64,000 bases of DNA from Bdellovibrionota bacterium (GTDB lineage: Bacteria > Bdellovibrionota_C > UBA2361 > JAFLCA01): positions 623,556 to 687,555 of the forward strand of contig CP129486.1 of NCBI GenBank assembly GCA_030584005.1, in the 5' to 3' direction. A program made the translations under genes and the position numbers. Below the pieces are notes generated by a model that ran no database searches, had not been told where the DNA came from, and was given only the letters and a program-made list of their open reading frames with translations. Each line of letters begins with the position of its first letter. Positions within the stretch are counted from its first letter, which is position 1. Below, in pieces: positions 36,769 through 45,410 of the stretch.

Positions 36769-38673
36769 CTAATTTTGCTCTATATCGCGACGGCCTCTGC
36801 CGAGAAATATTGCAAGGATACATCCGAGCGTGAGGTACCAGACGAGCGTTCCCGCGATCATGTGGGCCGACATCGGGAGCTTGGCCAGGCCAATCTTAAG
36901 AACTATGGAATCCGAGACAAACCCCTGCCAGAGCCAATCATCTAGGGGAAGGAGTTTCCACTGCATGGCAATCACCACACTCGCGAGCAGGGCAACCGAT
37001 GCGTAGATCTCTACCCCTCGCTGGAAGAAGTATCCCCCCGTCCGAATTAGCAACAAAGGAACAATCCATATCGTGACGAACACGAGCAGGCTCATCCCCA
37101 GGTACCAATCACGCCGCACCGACGCCGCATACGTGCCCTCAAGACGCTCAGAGGGCAGATGGGGACGTCCAAGCACTGCAGAAGCAACCGCCACCGTTGC
37201 ATCACTCGTAGCAGAAACCAGGTGCCTGTAGAGTTCAGTATCCTTGTCTCGAGAGTACACCGCACGGCCGGAAACGAGCCCCACGGTCATCGTGGCGAGA
37301 AGGACGATTCCCAACACACCAGTGGACACTGCCACCCGAAAGTGGGGACGTGCGGGGGTAAGGAAGTACAGTGCGCACATCCAGGGGGTGAGGGCGAGCA
37401 GCATCGCTGCCACTGCGGCCAGAAATGTATACAGGAAGACCCTGGTCATGCCGCTCAATGCCATTTCTCCCGGACCGATGTACTGCTGTACGAGATCCCA
37501 AAGTAGATGCTGAGAAAGCAGCACTACTATGACACACACCAGGTAGGTGAGCGGTCTTGTCACAACTCTGCAGCGTCGGCCCAACGTTTGAGCACTCCGC
37601 AGCCCCTTCTTCCATACCGTGTCTGCCTCAACGGGACGAAGCTTGACCGGGCTGTGTGCCCGTACTGGAACAAACGCATTCCCTTCAAGCCAACTTACCG
37701 CTCGATCGGTCGCCGGCTCTACATCCAGATCGAGCGACAGGTCCTCGAGACCATCCGCTGGGTTGGGGCCAAGGTCAGTCGCGGAAGAGGCAACCTCTGC
37801 GCCGGTTTCTACGGCCGCCAGCAATGCCCTCAGCCGCTCCACAGTTAATGAACGCTTCACTGGATCTTTCGCCAGCAGTCCGACGATGATGTTGCTGATG
37901 TTGACTGGTATCTCCGGAACAACTTCAATCGGCGGAACCACTGCCTGCTGCAAATGCAGATACATCAACGTAGCTGGGTTCTCGCTCTCGAATGGAGTAA
38001 CACCAGTCAGAAGCTCGTACCATAGCGCGCCGAGTGCGTAGTAGTCTGTAGCGGGTCCCACATCGCCGCCGACCCATTGCTCAGGGGCCATATACAACGC
38101 ACTTCCCACTACTTCATGCTGACCCGTTAAATCGGATCTCGCGGGACGGGCTACGCCAAAATCCATGACTTTTACAACACCATCGGCGAGTATGAGCACG
38201 TTGCTGGGCTTAAGATCTCGATGAATGATCTGAGAGGCATGTATAGCATCCAACGCCTTGAGAATCTGCGAGATCAGCGGGAGGGTTTGTTCAACGGTGA
38301 GCACCCCGTCATCCAGGATCTTTCGAAGGGTCGTCCCCTGTACAAGCTCCATCGAGAAGAAAAGCTGCCCATCATGTTCTCCGACATCGAATGTTCGGAC
38401 GACATTGGGATGGGTGATCTGACGGGTCACCCGAATTTCCCTAAGGAATCGCTGCGCATGCCGGTCATCAAGGCTCAGGTCTTTGTGCAAGATCTTGAGC
38501 GCGACACGTTCACCCGCAAGGAGCCTGTCCTCTGCAAGATACACGTTACCCATCCCACCTGTGCCCAGAAGCTCCCGCACCGTGAAGCGATCTGCAAAAG
38601 TGTGTCCAACGATGCTCTCACCTTGTGGCGTCGGTATAGACTCCTTCATCTGCTCCTTAGGGCCCGTTGTCAT
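36769..38673 (-). CDS. Membrane Ser/Thr protein kinase with six C-terminal helices
   Basis: A 634-residue Hanks-type kinase. The kinase domain spans about residues 28-290: G-loop LLGTGGMGNVYLAED, the Lys in VALKIL, catalytic HRDLKPSNV, and VMDFGVARP. A ~90-residue acidic linker follows, then six hydrophobic helices from about 375 to 625, ending in a basic tail. There is no PASTA, TPR or other sensor module, so the membrane part itself may sense the signal. It is divergent from pyrE across a 181-base region. A target cannot be inferred. Confidence 0.93.
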   Translation of the reverse strand: MTTGPKEQMKESIPTPQGESIVGHTFADRFTVRELLGTGGMGNVYLAEDRLLAGERVALKILHKDLSLDDRHAQRFLREIRVTRQITHPNVVRTFDVGEHDGQLFFSMELVQGTTLRKILDDGVLTVEQTLPLISQILKALDAIHASQIIHRDLKPSNVLILADGVVKVMDFGVARPARSDLTGQHEVVGSALYMAPEQWVGGDVGPATDYYALGALWYELLTGVTPFESENPATLMYLHLQQAVVPPIEVVPEIPVNISNIIVGLLAKDPVKRSLTVERLRALLAAVETGAEVASSATDLGPNPADGLEDLSLDLDVEPATDRAVSWLEGNAFVPVRAHSPVKLRPVEADTVWKKGLRSAQTLGRRCRVVTRPLTYLVCVIVVLLSQHLLWDLVQQYIGPGEMALSGMTRVFLYTFLAAVAAMLLALTPWMCALYFLTPARPHFRVAVSTGVLGIVLLATMTVGLVSGRAVYSRDKDTELYRHLVSATSDATVAVASAVLGRPHLPSERLEGTYAASVRRDWYLGMSLLVFVTIWIVPLLLIRTGGYFFQRGVEIYASVALLASVVIAMQWKLLPLDDWLWQGFVSDSIVLKIGLAKLPMSAHMIAGTLVWYLTLGCILAIFLGRGRRDIEQN

Positions 38674-38854
38674 TGAGAAATCTTACCTGTAGAGTCGGAA
38701 TATTTCCGGCTCACCTTGACTAAGGTCGGGGCCCCGCTATTGTCTAGCGGAATCAGGTGGTTAGGGGGATGCTGCGGATTCTCACCCCCTTAGATCCGAT
38801 CATTGCTATTGCACTCAGATCGGTAATTCTTACTCAAAAGGAAGGAGTACTCAC
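38674..38854. promoter_or_regulatory. Divergent regulatory region, Ser/Thr kinase / pyrE
   Basis: 181 bases that must carry both promoters. It contains a perfect 10-bp palindrome CGGGGCCCCG (38727-38736) overlapping a hairpin CCGCTA-TTGTC-TAGCGG (38734-38750), so the two structures are mutually exclusive. A strong Shine-Dalgarno GGAAGGAG at 38840-38847 precedes pyrE by seven bases. I see no T-run, so a pyrE attenuator of the classical type is not supported. Confidence 0.5.
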
Positions 38855-39523
38855 ATGCAGAGCTACCAACAAGAGTTCTTACAATTCCTCCTGCAATGCA
38901 AAGCCCTCACCTTTGGTGACTTTGTAACCAAGTCGGGGAGAAAAACTCCCTATTTCATTAACACCGGCAAGTTTCAAGATGGAGCGTCAATTGCTGGACT
39001 CGGTACATTCTATGCGCAGCATGTCGACGCGCTTGGACTTAATCCCGATCTGTTGTTCGGACCGGCATACAAGGGAATACCTCTTTGTGTAAGCACTGCG
39101 TCGGCGCTGGCCACGCATTTCAACCGCAATGTGGGATTCTGCTTCAACCGTAAGGAGGCCAAGGATCATGGTGATGGGGGCCTCTTTGTCGGGATGAAAC
39201 CTGAAGCCGGTAAGCGTGTAGTTATTGTGGAGGATGTGATTACTGCTGGTACCACACTGCAGGAGGTCGTGCCGTTTCTCCGAGCAACGGCAGCAGTCGA
39301 TATAGTTGGTGTTGTTATCGCAGTTGACCGTTGCGAACGCGGAAAGGGCAGTCGCTCGGCGGTGGCAGAGGCGCAATCGGAACTCGGTGTGCAGGTATAT
39401 CCCCTCCTGACTATACATGAGATTATTGCGGCGCTTGAAGGAAACAAGACAGCAATACCCGCCCCACCCGATATCGTTTCACGTATACGCCAATATTTAG
39501 GTGAGTATGGTGCATCAGCTTGA
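38855..39523 (+). CDS. pyrE: Orotate phosphoribosyltransferase
   Basis: Converts orotate and PRPP to OMP in pyrimidine synthesis. It has 222 residues. The PRPP-binding motif is V-V-I-V-E-D-V-I-T-A-G-T-T near residue 125; the orotate-side LTFGDFVTKSGRKTPYFINTG and FGPAYKGIPL are typical. Strong Shine-Dalgarno and ATG at 38855. The ccmH-like gene begins one base past its stop codon, so they are probably co-transcribed. Confidence 0.96.
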   Translation: MQSYQQEFLQFLLQCKALTFGDFVTKSGRKTPYFINTGKFQDGASIAGLGTFYAQHVDALGLNPDLLFGPAYKGIPLCVSTASALATHFNRNVGFCFNRKEAKDHGDGGLFVGMKPEAGKRVVIVEDVITAGTTLQEVVPFLRATAAVDIVGVVIAVDRCERGKGSRSAVAEAQSELGVQVYPLLTIHEIIAALEGNKTAIPAPPDIVSRIRQYLGEYGASA

Positions 39524-39524
39524 A

Positions 39525-39953
39525 ATGCGTACCGCCGCTCTGATCGTTGCGGTGGTAGCCTTCCTCGCTTCGCCGCCAAGCTTCGCGGAAACTCCGGTAA
39601 CGGTTGCAGACGAAGTGCAGCGGCAGGTGATGAGCCCGTTTTGTCCGGGGAGGCTGCTCGCAGATTGTCCAAGTGCCAGTGCGTCAGAGCTAAAACTGGA
39701 GATTCTAAGGGAGGCAGAACGCGGGAAGAAGGCTGACCAGATTGTAGCGGAACTTGCAGCAAAGTACGGAGATGAGATTCGAGCCACACCTGCGTTCTCT
39801 GGGTTCGCTCTCCTTGCGTGGCTTATTCCCCTGCTGTTCCTGGGAACCGGTGCGCTGGTACTCTTATGGTGGCTGTGGCGTAACCGCACCGATACGGTTA
39901 AGGAAGAGGCTGACCTCTGCGACGTTGCTGACTACGAGTCAGATGAACCGTAG
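39525..39953 (+). CDS. CcmH-like cytochrome c biogenesis protein (divergent)
   Basis: A 142-residue protein with a signal peptide (MRTAALIVAVVAFLASPPSFA), a periplasmic helical segment, and one C-terminal membrane helix, which is the CcmH/CycL layout. In place of the family L-x-C-x-x-C-Q site it has M-S-P-F-C-P-G-R-L-L-A-D-C-P-S, so the two cysteines are spaced C-x8-C rather than C-x2-C. The following IVAELAAKYGDEIRATP matches CcmH. A thioreductase role toward apocytochrome c is inferred and may be altered. Alternative upstream starts (39501, 39507) overlap pyrE. Confidence 0.7.
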   Translation: MRTAALIVAVVAFLASPPSFAETPVTVADEVQRQVMSPFCPGRLLADCPSASASELKLEILREAERGKKADQIVAELAAKYGDEIRATPAFSGFALLAWLIPLLFLGTGALVLLWWLWRNRTDTVKEEADLCDVADYESDEP

Positions 39954-40133
39954 CCCGAAACCCGCATGAACGAACCCACGATGCGATGGGAAGGATTCGA
40001 TCCTGGTGCCTTGTAGAAAATGCACCGTTTCAACTCGCTGTTCTCACGGTTCTCTTTGTTCGTATAGGGAGAATGCGCCAAGAAAACGGCGACAAAAGTG
40101 ACTTTTCTACAGAGCAGATCCTGGCCGGTGACC

Positions 40134-40730
40134 TCACTCGGCTATCAGAAGCTGTATGTCTCTTTGCAGCTGCTTCATCGAGGCATCTTCTACTCCCTGG
40201 TAGAATCCTCGAATTTGTCCCTGCTTGTCGATCAAGAGTACACGCGTGGTGTGCAGATCAACCTCCTCGCCCGAATCAAGCTTCAATGAGTTCGCCCGAA
40301 GTGCCCGAATCGCATCCAGCTCACCAGTCAGGAAGAGCCACTGCATCCCGTCAGCACCCAGCCGCTCGCCATATTTCTGCAGCGTCTCGGCATCATCCGT
40401 CTCGGGATCGACAGTAATGGACACCAAGCGAAATGATTCGTCAGTACGTTGTGTGATACCGATGGAAGAGAGGCGCCCCATTACCGCAGGACACACTGCG
40501 GGACAGGAAGTGAAGAAGAAATTCAGTGTCCATACCTTCCCGCGCATACTCTCACTTTGGAATGCACCGCCCGTGGCGTCCTGGAGACTGAACGCCGGGA
40601 TAGTTCCGTATGTAGGTAGATGATCCGAGGAATGCTCCCCGAACTGAAGTCGCGCCAGAAAAGCGCCAGCAACAAGGCCAAACACCATGAAGCTAAACAA
40701 GGTGAGGCTTGTACCTTTGGAACGAGACAT
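40134..40730 (-). CDS. Sco1/SenC copper chaperone
   Basis: Delivers copper to the CuA site of cytochrome oxidase. It has 198 residues with an N-terminal membrane anchor, a thioredoxin-like fold, the copper motif C-P-A-V-C near residue 75, and the conserved distal His in EVDLHTTRVLLID. Its start abuts the ctaB stop codon (TAA then ATG), so the two are one operon, consistent with assembly of the same oxidase. Confidence 0.94.
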   Translation of the reverse strand: MSRSKGTSLTLFSFMVFGLVAGAFLARLQFGEHSSDHLPTYGTIPAFSLQDATGGAFQSESMRGKVWTLNFFFTSCPAVCPAVMGRLSSIGITQRTDESFRLVSITVDPETDDAETLQKYGERLGADGMQWLFLTGELDAIRALRANSLKLDSGEEVDLHTTRVLLIDKQGQIRGFYQGVEDASMKQLQRDIQLLIAE

Positions 40731-41593
40731 TTAGACAATACCGCGATCAATCACAATCATTACGAGCAGCAATGGTAGATACACCACCGAGACCCGAAGC
40801 AACTTTTTGGCATCTTGAACAGAGTGAGAGCGGAACAGGCGCACTCCGGCGTGCATAAAGTAAGCGCCAAGGATTAGAGCGGCGACTGTGTACTGTATCC
40901 CTGCGTTTTGGTAGACGACCGGCAGCAATGAAACCAGTATCAGCGCCAAGGTAAATCCAATGATCTGCCGAAAGGTGCGCACACCGTCCGGATCAATCAC
41001 CGGCAGCATTTTGAATCCGCCACGTGCATAATCCTCCCGGTACATCCAGGCGATCGAATAAAAGTGGGGATGTTGCCAAAGGAATAGAATGCCGAACAGG
41101 ATCCACGCACCGGCATCCAAACCGCCCGCAGAGGCCGACCATCCGCCAAGGATAGGCAACGCGCCTGGGATTGCTCCCACGGGAGTATTAAGCCATGTGA
41201 TCCGCTTGAGCGGGGTGTAAACCAGTGCATACAAGAACGCCGTGAGCAGCGCAAGAATCCGGTCAGCAAATTCACATGATGAGCCAATAGAGTAGTCCCC
41301 AGCAGCACGCACAAGACGCCGCAGCCCAGGGCGTCCGATGGTGCTACGACTCCCCGCACCAACACGCGGTTCTTGGTGCGCTCCATAAGCCTGTCGGTGT
41401 CCCGCTCTATGAAGTTATTGAGCATCCCTGCTCCGCCACAACAAAGCGCAGTGCCAAGCAAGGTAAGAATAAGTTGCTGCGTGTCGATGGGACCCTGGCT
41501 TCCCAAAGCAAAGCCGACGAACGTGGTCACTAGTATCATCGACAAGATACGCGGCTTGGCCAGTTCAATGAACGCCGCAAGGGTTCTTTTCAT
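40731..41593 (-). CDS. ctaB: Protoheme IX farnesyltransferase (heme O synthase), reading frame broken once
   Basis: UbiA-type prenyltransferase that makes heme O. The N-terminal frame from ATG 41593 carries IELAKPRILSMILVTTFVGFALG and the Asp-rich motif N-N-F-I-E-R-D-T-D-R. The C-terminal frame carries YTPLKRITWLNTPVGAIPGALP, FLWQHPHFYSIAW and REDYARGGFKMLPV. They join if one base is missing near 41257-41262 (GG read for GGG on the coding strand gives LLTGILALLTAFLYALVYTPLKR in shorter pieces). This is the one event in the cluster that needs an added rather than removed base. Function is probably intact. Confidence 0.9.
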
Positions 41594-41761
41594 ATCGTCA
41601 CTCAATATCAGGCGATGAGTGCAACAGTGTAGGCAAGGGGGGAGCAAGTTTCAAGTGCTCGACCGAGGATGGGGCGAGTTCAAATGCGCCTGCCATGAAT
41701 GGCGTCTATGAAAACACTCCCGCCATCTGCGGCTGCTGCTCAAGCCAAGGTTTTCGGGCTC

Positions 41762-41797
41762 CTAGGGATATGCTGAATAAGTTCAGCGTATCCCTAG
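41762..41797. repeat. Palindromic intergenic repeat, copy 2
   Basis: Arms CTAGGGATATGCTGAA (41762-41777) and TTCAGCGTATCCCTAG (41782-41797) around loop TAAG: a 16-bp stem with a single G-T wobble. It shares core and CTAG ends with the copy at 24387 and half of it recurs at 10021. The right arm overlaps the gpsA stop codon (41794-41796), so it may be a transcription-end or mRNA-stability element for gpsA. Confidence 0.7.
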
Positions 41798-42780
41798 AAC
41801 TCGCGCCGTAGCGGGCGGGTGATAAGGGCACGAACCGCCTCAATCGGGGTGATCCGCCCATCAACGACCGCGGCAACCTGATCGGTGATCGGCATTTCGA
41901 TGCCATGCGTGCGGGCCAGACTTGAGACCACACGCGACGTTGCTACTCCCTCGGCCACCGAACCAAGGGAAGAAATAATATCGCTCAAAGCTTCACCCCG
42001 ACCTAGGCGCAGTCCCACCTGGCGATTCCGGCTCAGATCGCTTGTTGCTGTCATTGCGAGGTCGCCCAAGCCCGAGAGCCCCATGAAGGTCGTCCCCTGA
42101 GCACCCAGCGCCTCCCCCAACCGCATTATTTCGGCGAGTCCGCGGGTAATAAGCATGGCGCGCGCCGAATCACCAAGCTGCATTCCATCGGAGATTCCCA
42201 CGGCCAGGGCGATCACGTTCTTGACTATTCCCCCTAACTCCACTCCGAGTGTATCCGTGGAGATATATACGCGCATCCATTCTGTGGTGAACATCGTAGC
42301 AATGCGGCGCGCCTCGTCTTCATGAGTCGAAGCGGCAACTACACCAGCAGGCATGCGGCGCGCTACATCGTGCGCAAAACTAGGACCGGAAATGACCGTA
42401 TAGCTCACGGTATCTCCAAGCACCTTGCTGAAGTACTGCAATGGAGTTTGCAATGTCGTGCGCTCAAGACCCTTGACCGCACTAACGATTGCCCTCGGTC
42501 GAAAGGTAAGTGTAGGGAGCACCTCAGACAGGGCAGCCGAGGGAAGCGCAATGAGCAGCGTACTGCAGCTCGATAACTCGTCGAGCGTACCCGTTGCCCT
42601 CATCGAGCTATGGAGCTCTATGTCGGTAAGACACTGGCAGTGCCGATGCTGCGCATTGATGGAAGACACAACGTCAGGTTGGACGCTCCAACCGATAATC
42701 TGATGCCCGCTCCACGCAAGGTGATTGGCTAACGCCGTGCCCCAATTGCCTAAGCCAACAACACCAATACGCTCTTTCAT
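41794..42780 (-). CDS. gpsA: Glycerol-3-phosphate dehydrogenase, NAD(P)+
   Basis: Reduces dihydroxyacetone phosphate to sn-glycerol-3-phosphate for phospholipids. It has 328 residues, N-terminal nucleotide site V-V-G-L-G-N-W-G-T-A, then SAVKGLE, ISGPSFAHDVA and the catalytic Lys in GGIVKNVIALAVG. The C-terminus is TRPLRREF. It starts seven bases after gyrA's stop, so it is in the gyrA transcript. Confidence 0.96.
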   Translation of the reverse strand: MKERIGVVGLGNWGTALANHLAWSGHQIIGWSVQPDVVSSINAQHRHCQCLTDIELHSSMRATGTLDELSSCSTLLIALPSAALSEVLPTLTFRPRAIVSAVKGLERTTLQTPLQYFSKVLGDTVSYTVISGPSFAHDVARRMPAGVVAASTHEDEARRIATMFTTEWMRVYISTDTLGVELGGIVKNVIALAVGISDGMQLGDSARAMLITRGLAEIMRLGEALGAQGTTFMGLSGLGDLAMTATSDLSRNRQVGLRLGRGEALSDIISSLGSVAEGVATSRVVSSLARTHGIEMPITDQVAAVVDGRITPIEAVRALITRPLRREF

Positions 42781-42786
42781 AGGGTC

Positions 42787-45288
42787 CTACTGCACCAGAT
42801 CCGACGGGGTATCTTCATCTTCCCGCTCCATGAGCGGTGCGATTGCCGAAACCTTTTCCTCCGGATCCAGCTCAATAAGCTTGACGCCCTGAGTATTGCG
42901 TCCAATCACCGAAATGTCCTTGGCAAGAATACGAATAACCTTACCCGCTGATGTAATCAGCATAAGTCCGCTGTCATGAGCTACCGCCGCGACTCCTACC
43001 ACATTACCGTTCCGATCGGTCGTTCTAATATCGATCACTCCCTTACCGGCTCGGGTTTGCACCCGATAATCCTCGAGCTTTGATCTCTTTCCGTAGCCAT
43101 GCTCACACACAGTCAGCAGAGTGCCCGACTCATCGACCCGTTTATACCCCTGCAACTTCTCCTGACCGGCCTTGGCTATCACGGTCATTCCCACGACAGC
43201 ATCTCCCTGATCGAGACGAATGCCCATCACTCCGCGAGCCGCACGGCCCATTGCCCGCACATCATCTTCAGTAAATCGAATTGACATGCCCAGCTTGGTA
43301 GCGAGCAGTACATCATCCGACCCGGTTGAGAGACGCACCCCAATCAATCGATCAGAGTCATCGAGCGAGCACGCTATCACCCCGCCTCGACGCGGATTCG
43401 AGAAGCTCATCAGATCGACCTTCTTAATTATCCCTGAGCTTGTTCCCATCACTACATAGCGATTTTCAGCGAACTCGCGAACCGGCAATATCGCCGCAAC
43501 GCTCTCGTCCGGCCTCAGGTCGAGCAAGTTCACTAAGGCTCGTCCCCGCGCCGTTCGCGCAGATTCGGGAATCTCATACACCTTCAACCAGTAGACTCGC
43601 CCAAGTGAAGTAAACACGAGGAGGTACGCCAAGGTGGAAGCCACGAACAGGTGCTCTACGAAGTCTTCTTCCTTTGAAGCAGCACCGGTTACCCCCTTTC
43701 CGCCGCGTCTCTGCGCACGATACACGGACACGGGGGTGCGTTTGGCATATCCAAGGTGCGAGATGGTTACCACCATCTCTTCGTCCTCAATCAAATCTTC
43801 AACTTCAATATCAGCCCCTGCTTCGACGATCTCAGTGCGCCTATCGTCGCCGAACTGATCCCGAATCGCCGCCAACTCGGACGCAATGACCGCGTCTATC
43901 TTCTTATTGTCTGCCAGCAAACTCCTTAGACGCTCAAGTTCTTTCGCCAGCTCCTGGTGCTCCTTCTCCACCGCAAGCCGCTCCATTCCTGTAAGCTTCT
44001 GCAGCCGCAGATCGAGGATAGCCTGGGATTGCAGTGCCGAGAGCTCGAAACGCTGACACAATCCATCCTTGGCTTCCTTCGGAGTATCGGCTGCCTTGAT
44101 CAGGGTGATCACTTCGTCGATGTTGAGCAGGGCTATGCGGAATCCCTCGAGGAGATGCATGCGCTCCTGAGCTCTCCGCAATTCGAATTGAGTGCGGCGA
44201 ATGACAACATCACGGCGGTGATTGATGAAATGTTTCAGCAGCTCACCGGTTGGACAAACGCGCGGAGTTCCATCAACAATTGCTAAATTGATAATGCCAA
44301 AACTACTCTGCAATGGGGTCATCTTGAAGAGCTGGTTGAGCACTACATCTGAGGTTGCATCGCGCTTGAGCTCTAGAACTATTCGCATCCCGCTGCGATC
44401 AGACTCGTCTCTAATACGGGCGATACCATCGATCTGCTTGTCATTCATCAGCTCGGCAATGCGTTCAATCAGTCGAGCCTTATTCACCTGATACGGAATC
44501 TCAGTGACGATAATAGCCTCAACCTCTCGGCTCTTGCCCTTCAGATTCTCAAGGTGTGTTTTTGCGCGCAGTTGAATCACCCCTCTGCCGCTCTGATAAG
44601 AGGCGGCCAGCCCGGCCTTTCCATAGATCACTCCACCGGTCGGAAAATCGGGGCCCGGCATAATGTCCATAAGCGCAGAGATGGAGAGCCCCGGATCCTC
44701 AATCATCGCGATTGTGGCATTTATCACCTCGCGCAAGTTGTGCGGAGGAATATGCGTGGCCATTCCTACAGCGATGCCGTCGGCTCCGTTAATAAGCAAA
44801 TTCGGAAGCACCGAGGGGAGTACCGTTGGCTCCTGTGTGGAGTCATCGAAGTTCGGCAGAAAGTCGACCGTTTCACTGTCAATATCCTCCAAGAGCTTCT
44901 CTGCCACCTTGGTCATTCGGCACTCTGTGTACCGATATGCCGCCGGAGGATCTCCATCGATGGAGCCGAAGTTTCCCTGGCCATCAACGAGCGGGTAGCG
45001 CAGGTTCCATGGTTGCGCCAAGCGCACGAGCGCCTCGTATACGGAAGAGTCACCATGGGGGTGGAACTTCTTAAGGACTTCTCCAACGACGCCTGCGCAT
45101 TTCGAGTGCTTACGATCTGAGACCAAGCCCTCACGCAGCATGGCGTACAGAACCCGCCGCTGCACAGGTTTAAGTCCATCACGAACATCCGGGAGGGCCC
45201 TTCCCACGATTACGCTCATGGCATAATCAAGATAGGATTGCCGCATCTCATCTTCGATGTTCACCTGGCTAATCTGCGCTTCAGTCAT
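42787..45288 (-). CDS. gyrA: DNA gyrase subunit A
   Basis: From ATG 45288 the protein is 833 residues. The breakage-reunion domain shows [20 protein letters not shown], the quinolone-region [15 protein letters not shown] (Ser at the E. coli Ser83 position, Glu at the Asp87 position), and the catalytic Tyr in [10 protein letters not shown]. The C-terminal beta-pinwheel carries the GyrA box Q-R-R-G-G-K-G, which separates gyrase from topoisomerase IV. The acidic C-terminus ([10 protein letters not shown]) is usual. An upstream GTG/TTG-type extension to 45330 is unlikely. gyrB is not in the window. Confidence 0.96.
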   Translation of the reverse strand: MTEAQISQVNIEDEMRQSYLDYAMSVIVGRALPDVRDGLKPVQRRVLYAMLREGLVSDRKHSKCAGVVGEVLKKFHPHGDSSVYEALVRLAQPWNLRYPLVDGQGNFGSIDGDPPAAYRYTECRMTKVAEKLLEDIDSETVDFLPNFDDSTQEPTVLPSVLPNLLINGADGIAVGMATHIPPHNLREVINATIAMIEDPGLSISALMDIMPGPDFPTGGVIYGKAGLAASYQSGRGVIQLRAKTHLENLKGKSREVEAIIVTEIPYQVNKARLIERIAELMNDKQIDGIARIRDESDRSGMRIVLELKRDATSDVVLNQLFKMTPLQSSFGIINLAIVDGTPRVCPTGELLKHFINHRRDVVIRRTQFELRRAQERMHLLEGFRIALLNIDEVITLIKAADTPKEAKDGLCQRFELSALQSQAILDLRLQKLTGMERLAVEKEHQELAKELERLRSLLADNKKIDAVIASELAAIRDQFGDDRRTEIVEAGADIEVEDLIEDEEMVVTISHLGYAKRTPVSVYRAQRRGGKGVTGAASKEEDFVEHLFVASTLAYLLVFTSLGRVYWLKVYEIPESARTARGRALVNLLDLRPDESVAAILPVREFAENRYVVMGTSSGIIKKVDLMSFSNPRRGGVIACSLDDSDRLIGVRLSTGSDDVLLATKLGMSIRFTEDDVRAMGRAARGVMGIRLDQGDAVVGMTVIAKAGQEKLQGYKRVDESGTLLTVCEHGYGKRSKLEDYRVQTRAGKGVIDIRTTDRNGNVVGVAAVAHDSGLMLITSAGKVIRILAKDISVIGRNTQGVKLIELDPEEKVSAIAPLMEREDEDTPSDLVQ

Positions 45289-45410
45289 AACGGCATACCT
45301 TACTACAATCGCGGTTTCTTCCCCCGGCACAGAGCTTCGGCCAGGCGATAGTGCACCGGTGCGGTGACGCGCCTAAAAATAGAACATTTCCTCTCGAAAA
45401 TGAAGGGAGG

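Noticed and set aside
39986-40417. 143-codon plus-strand frame
   Set aside because: Most of it is antisense to the well-supported sco gene, and no family features are seen.
45364-45410. Possible small gene between gyrA and pepA
   Set aside because: Frames here are antisense continuations into pepA with no independent support.
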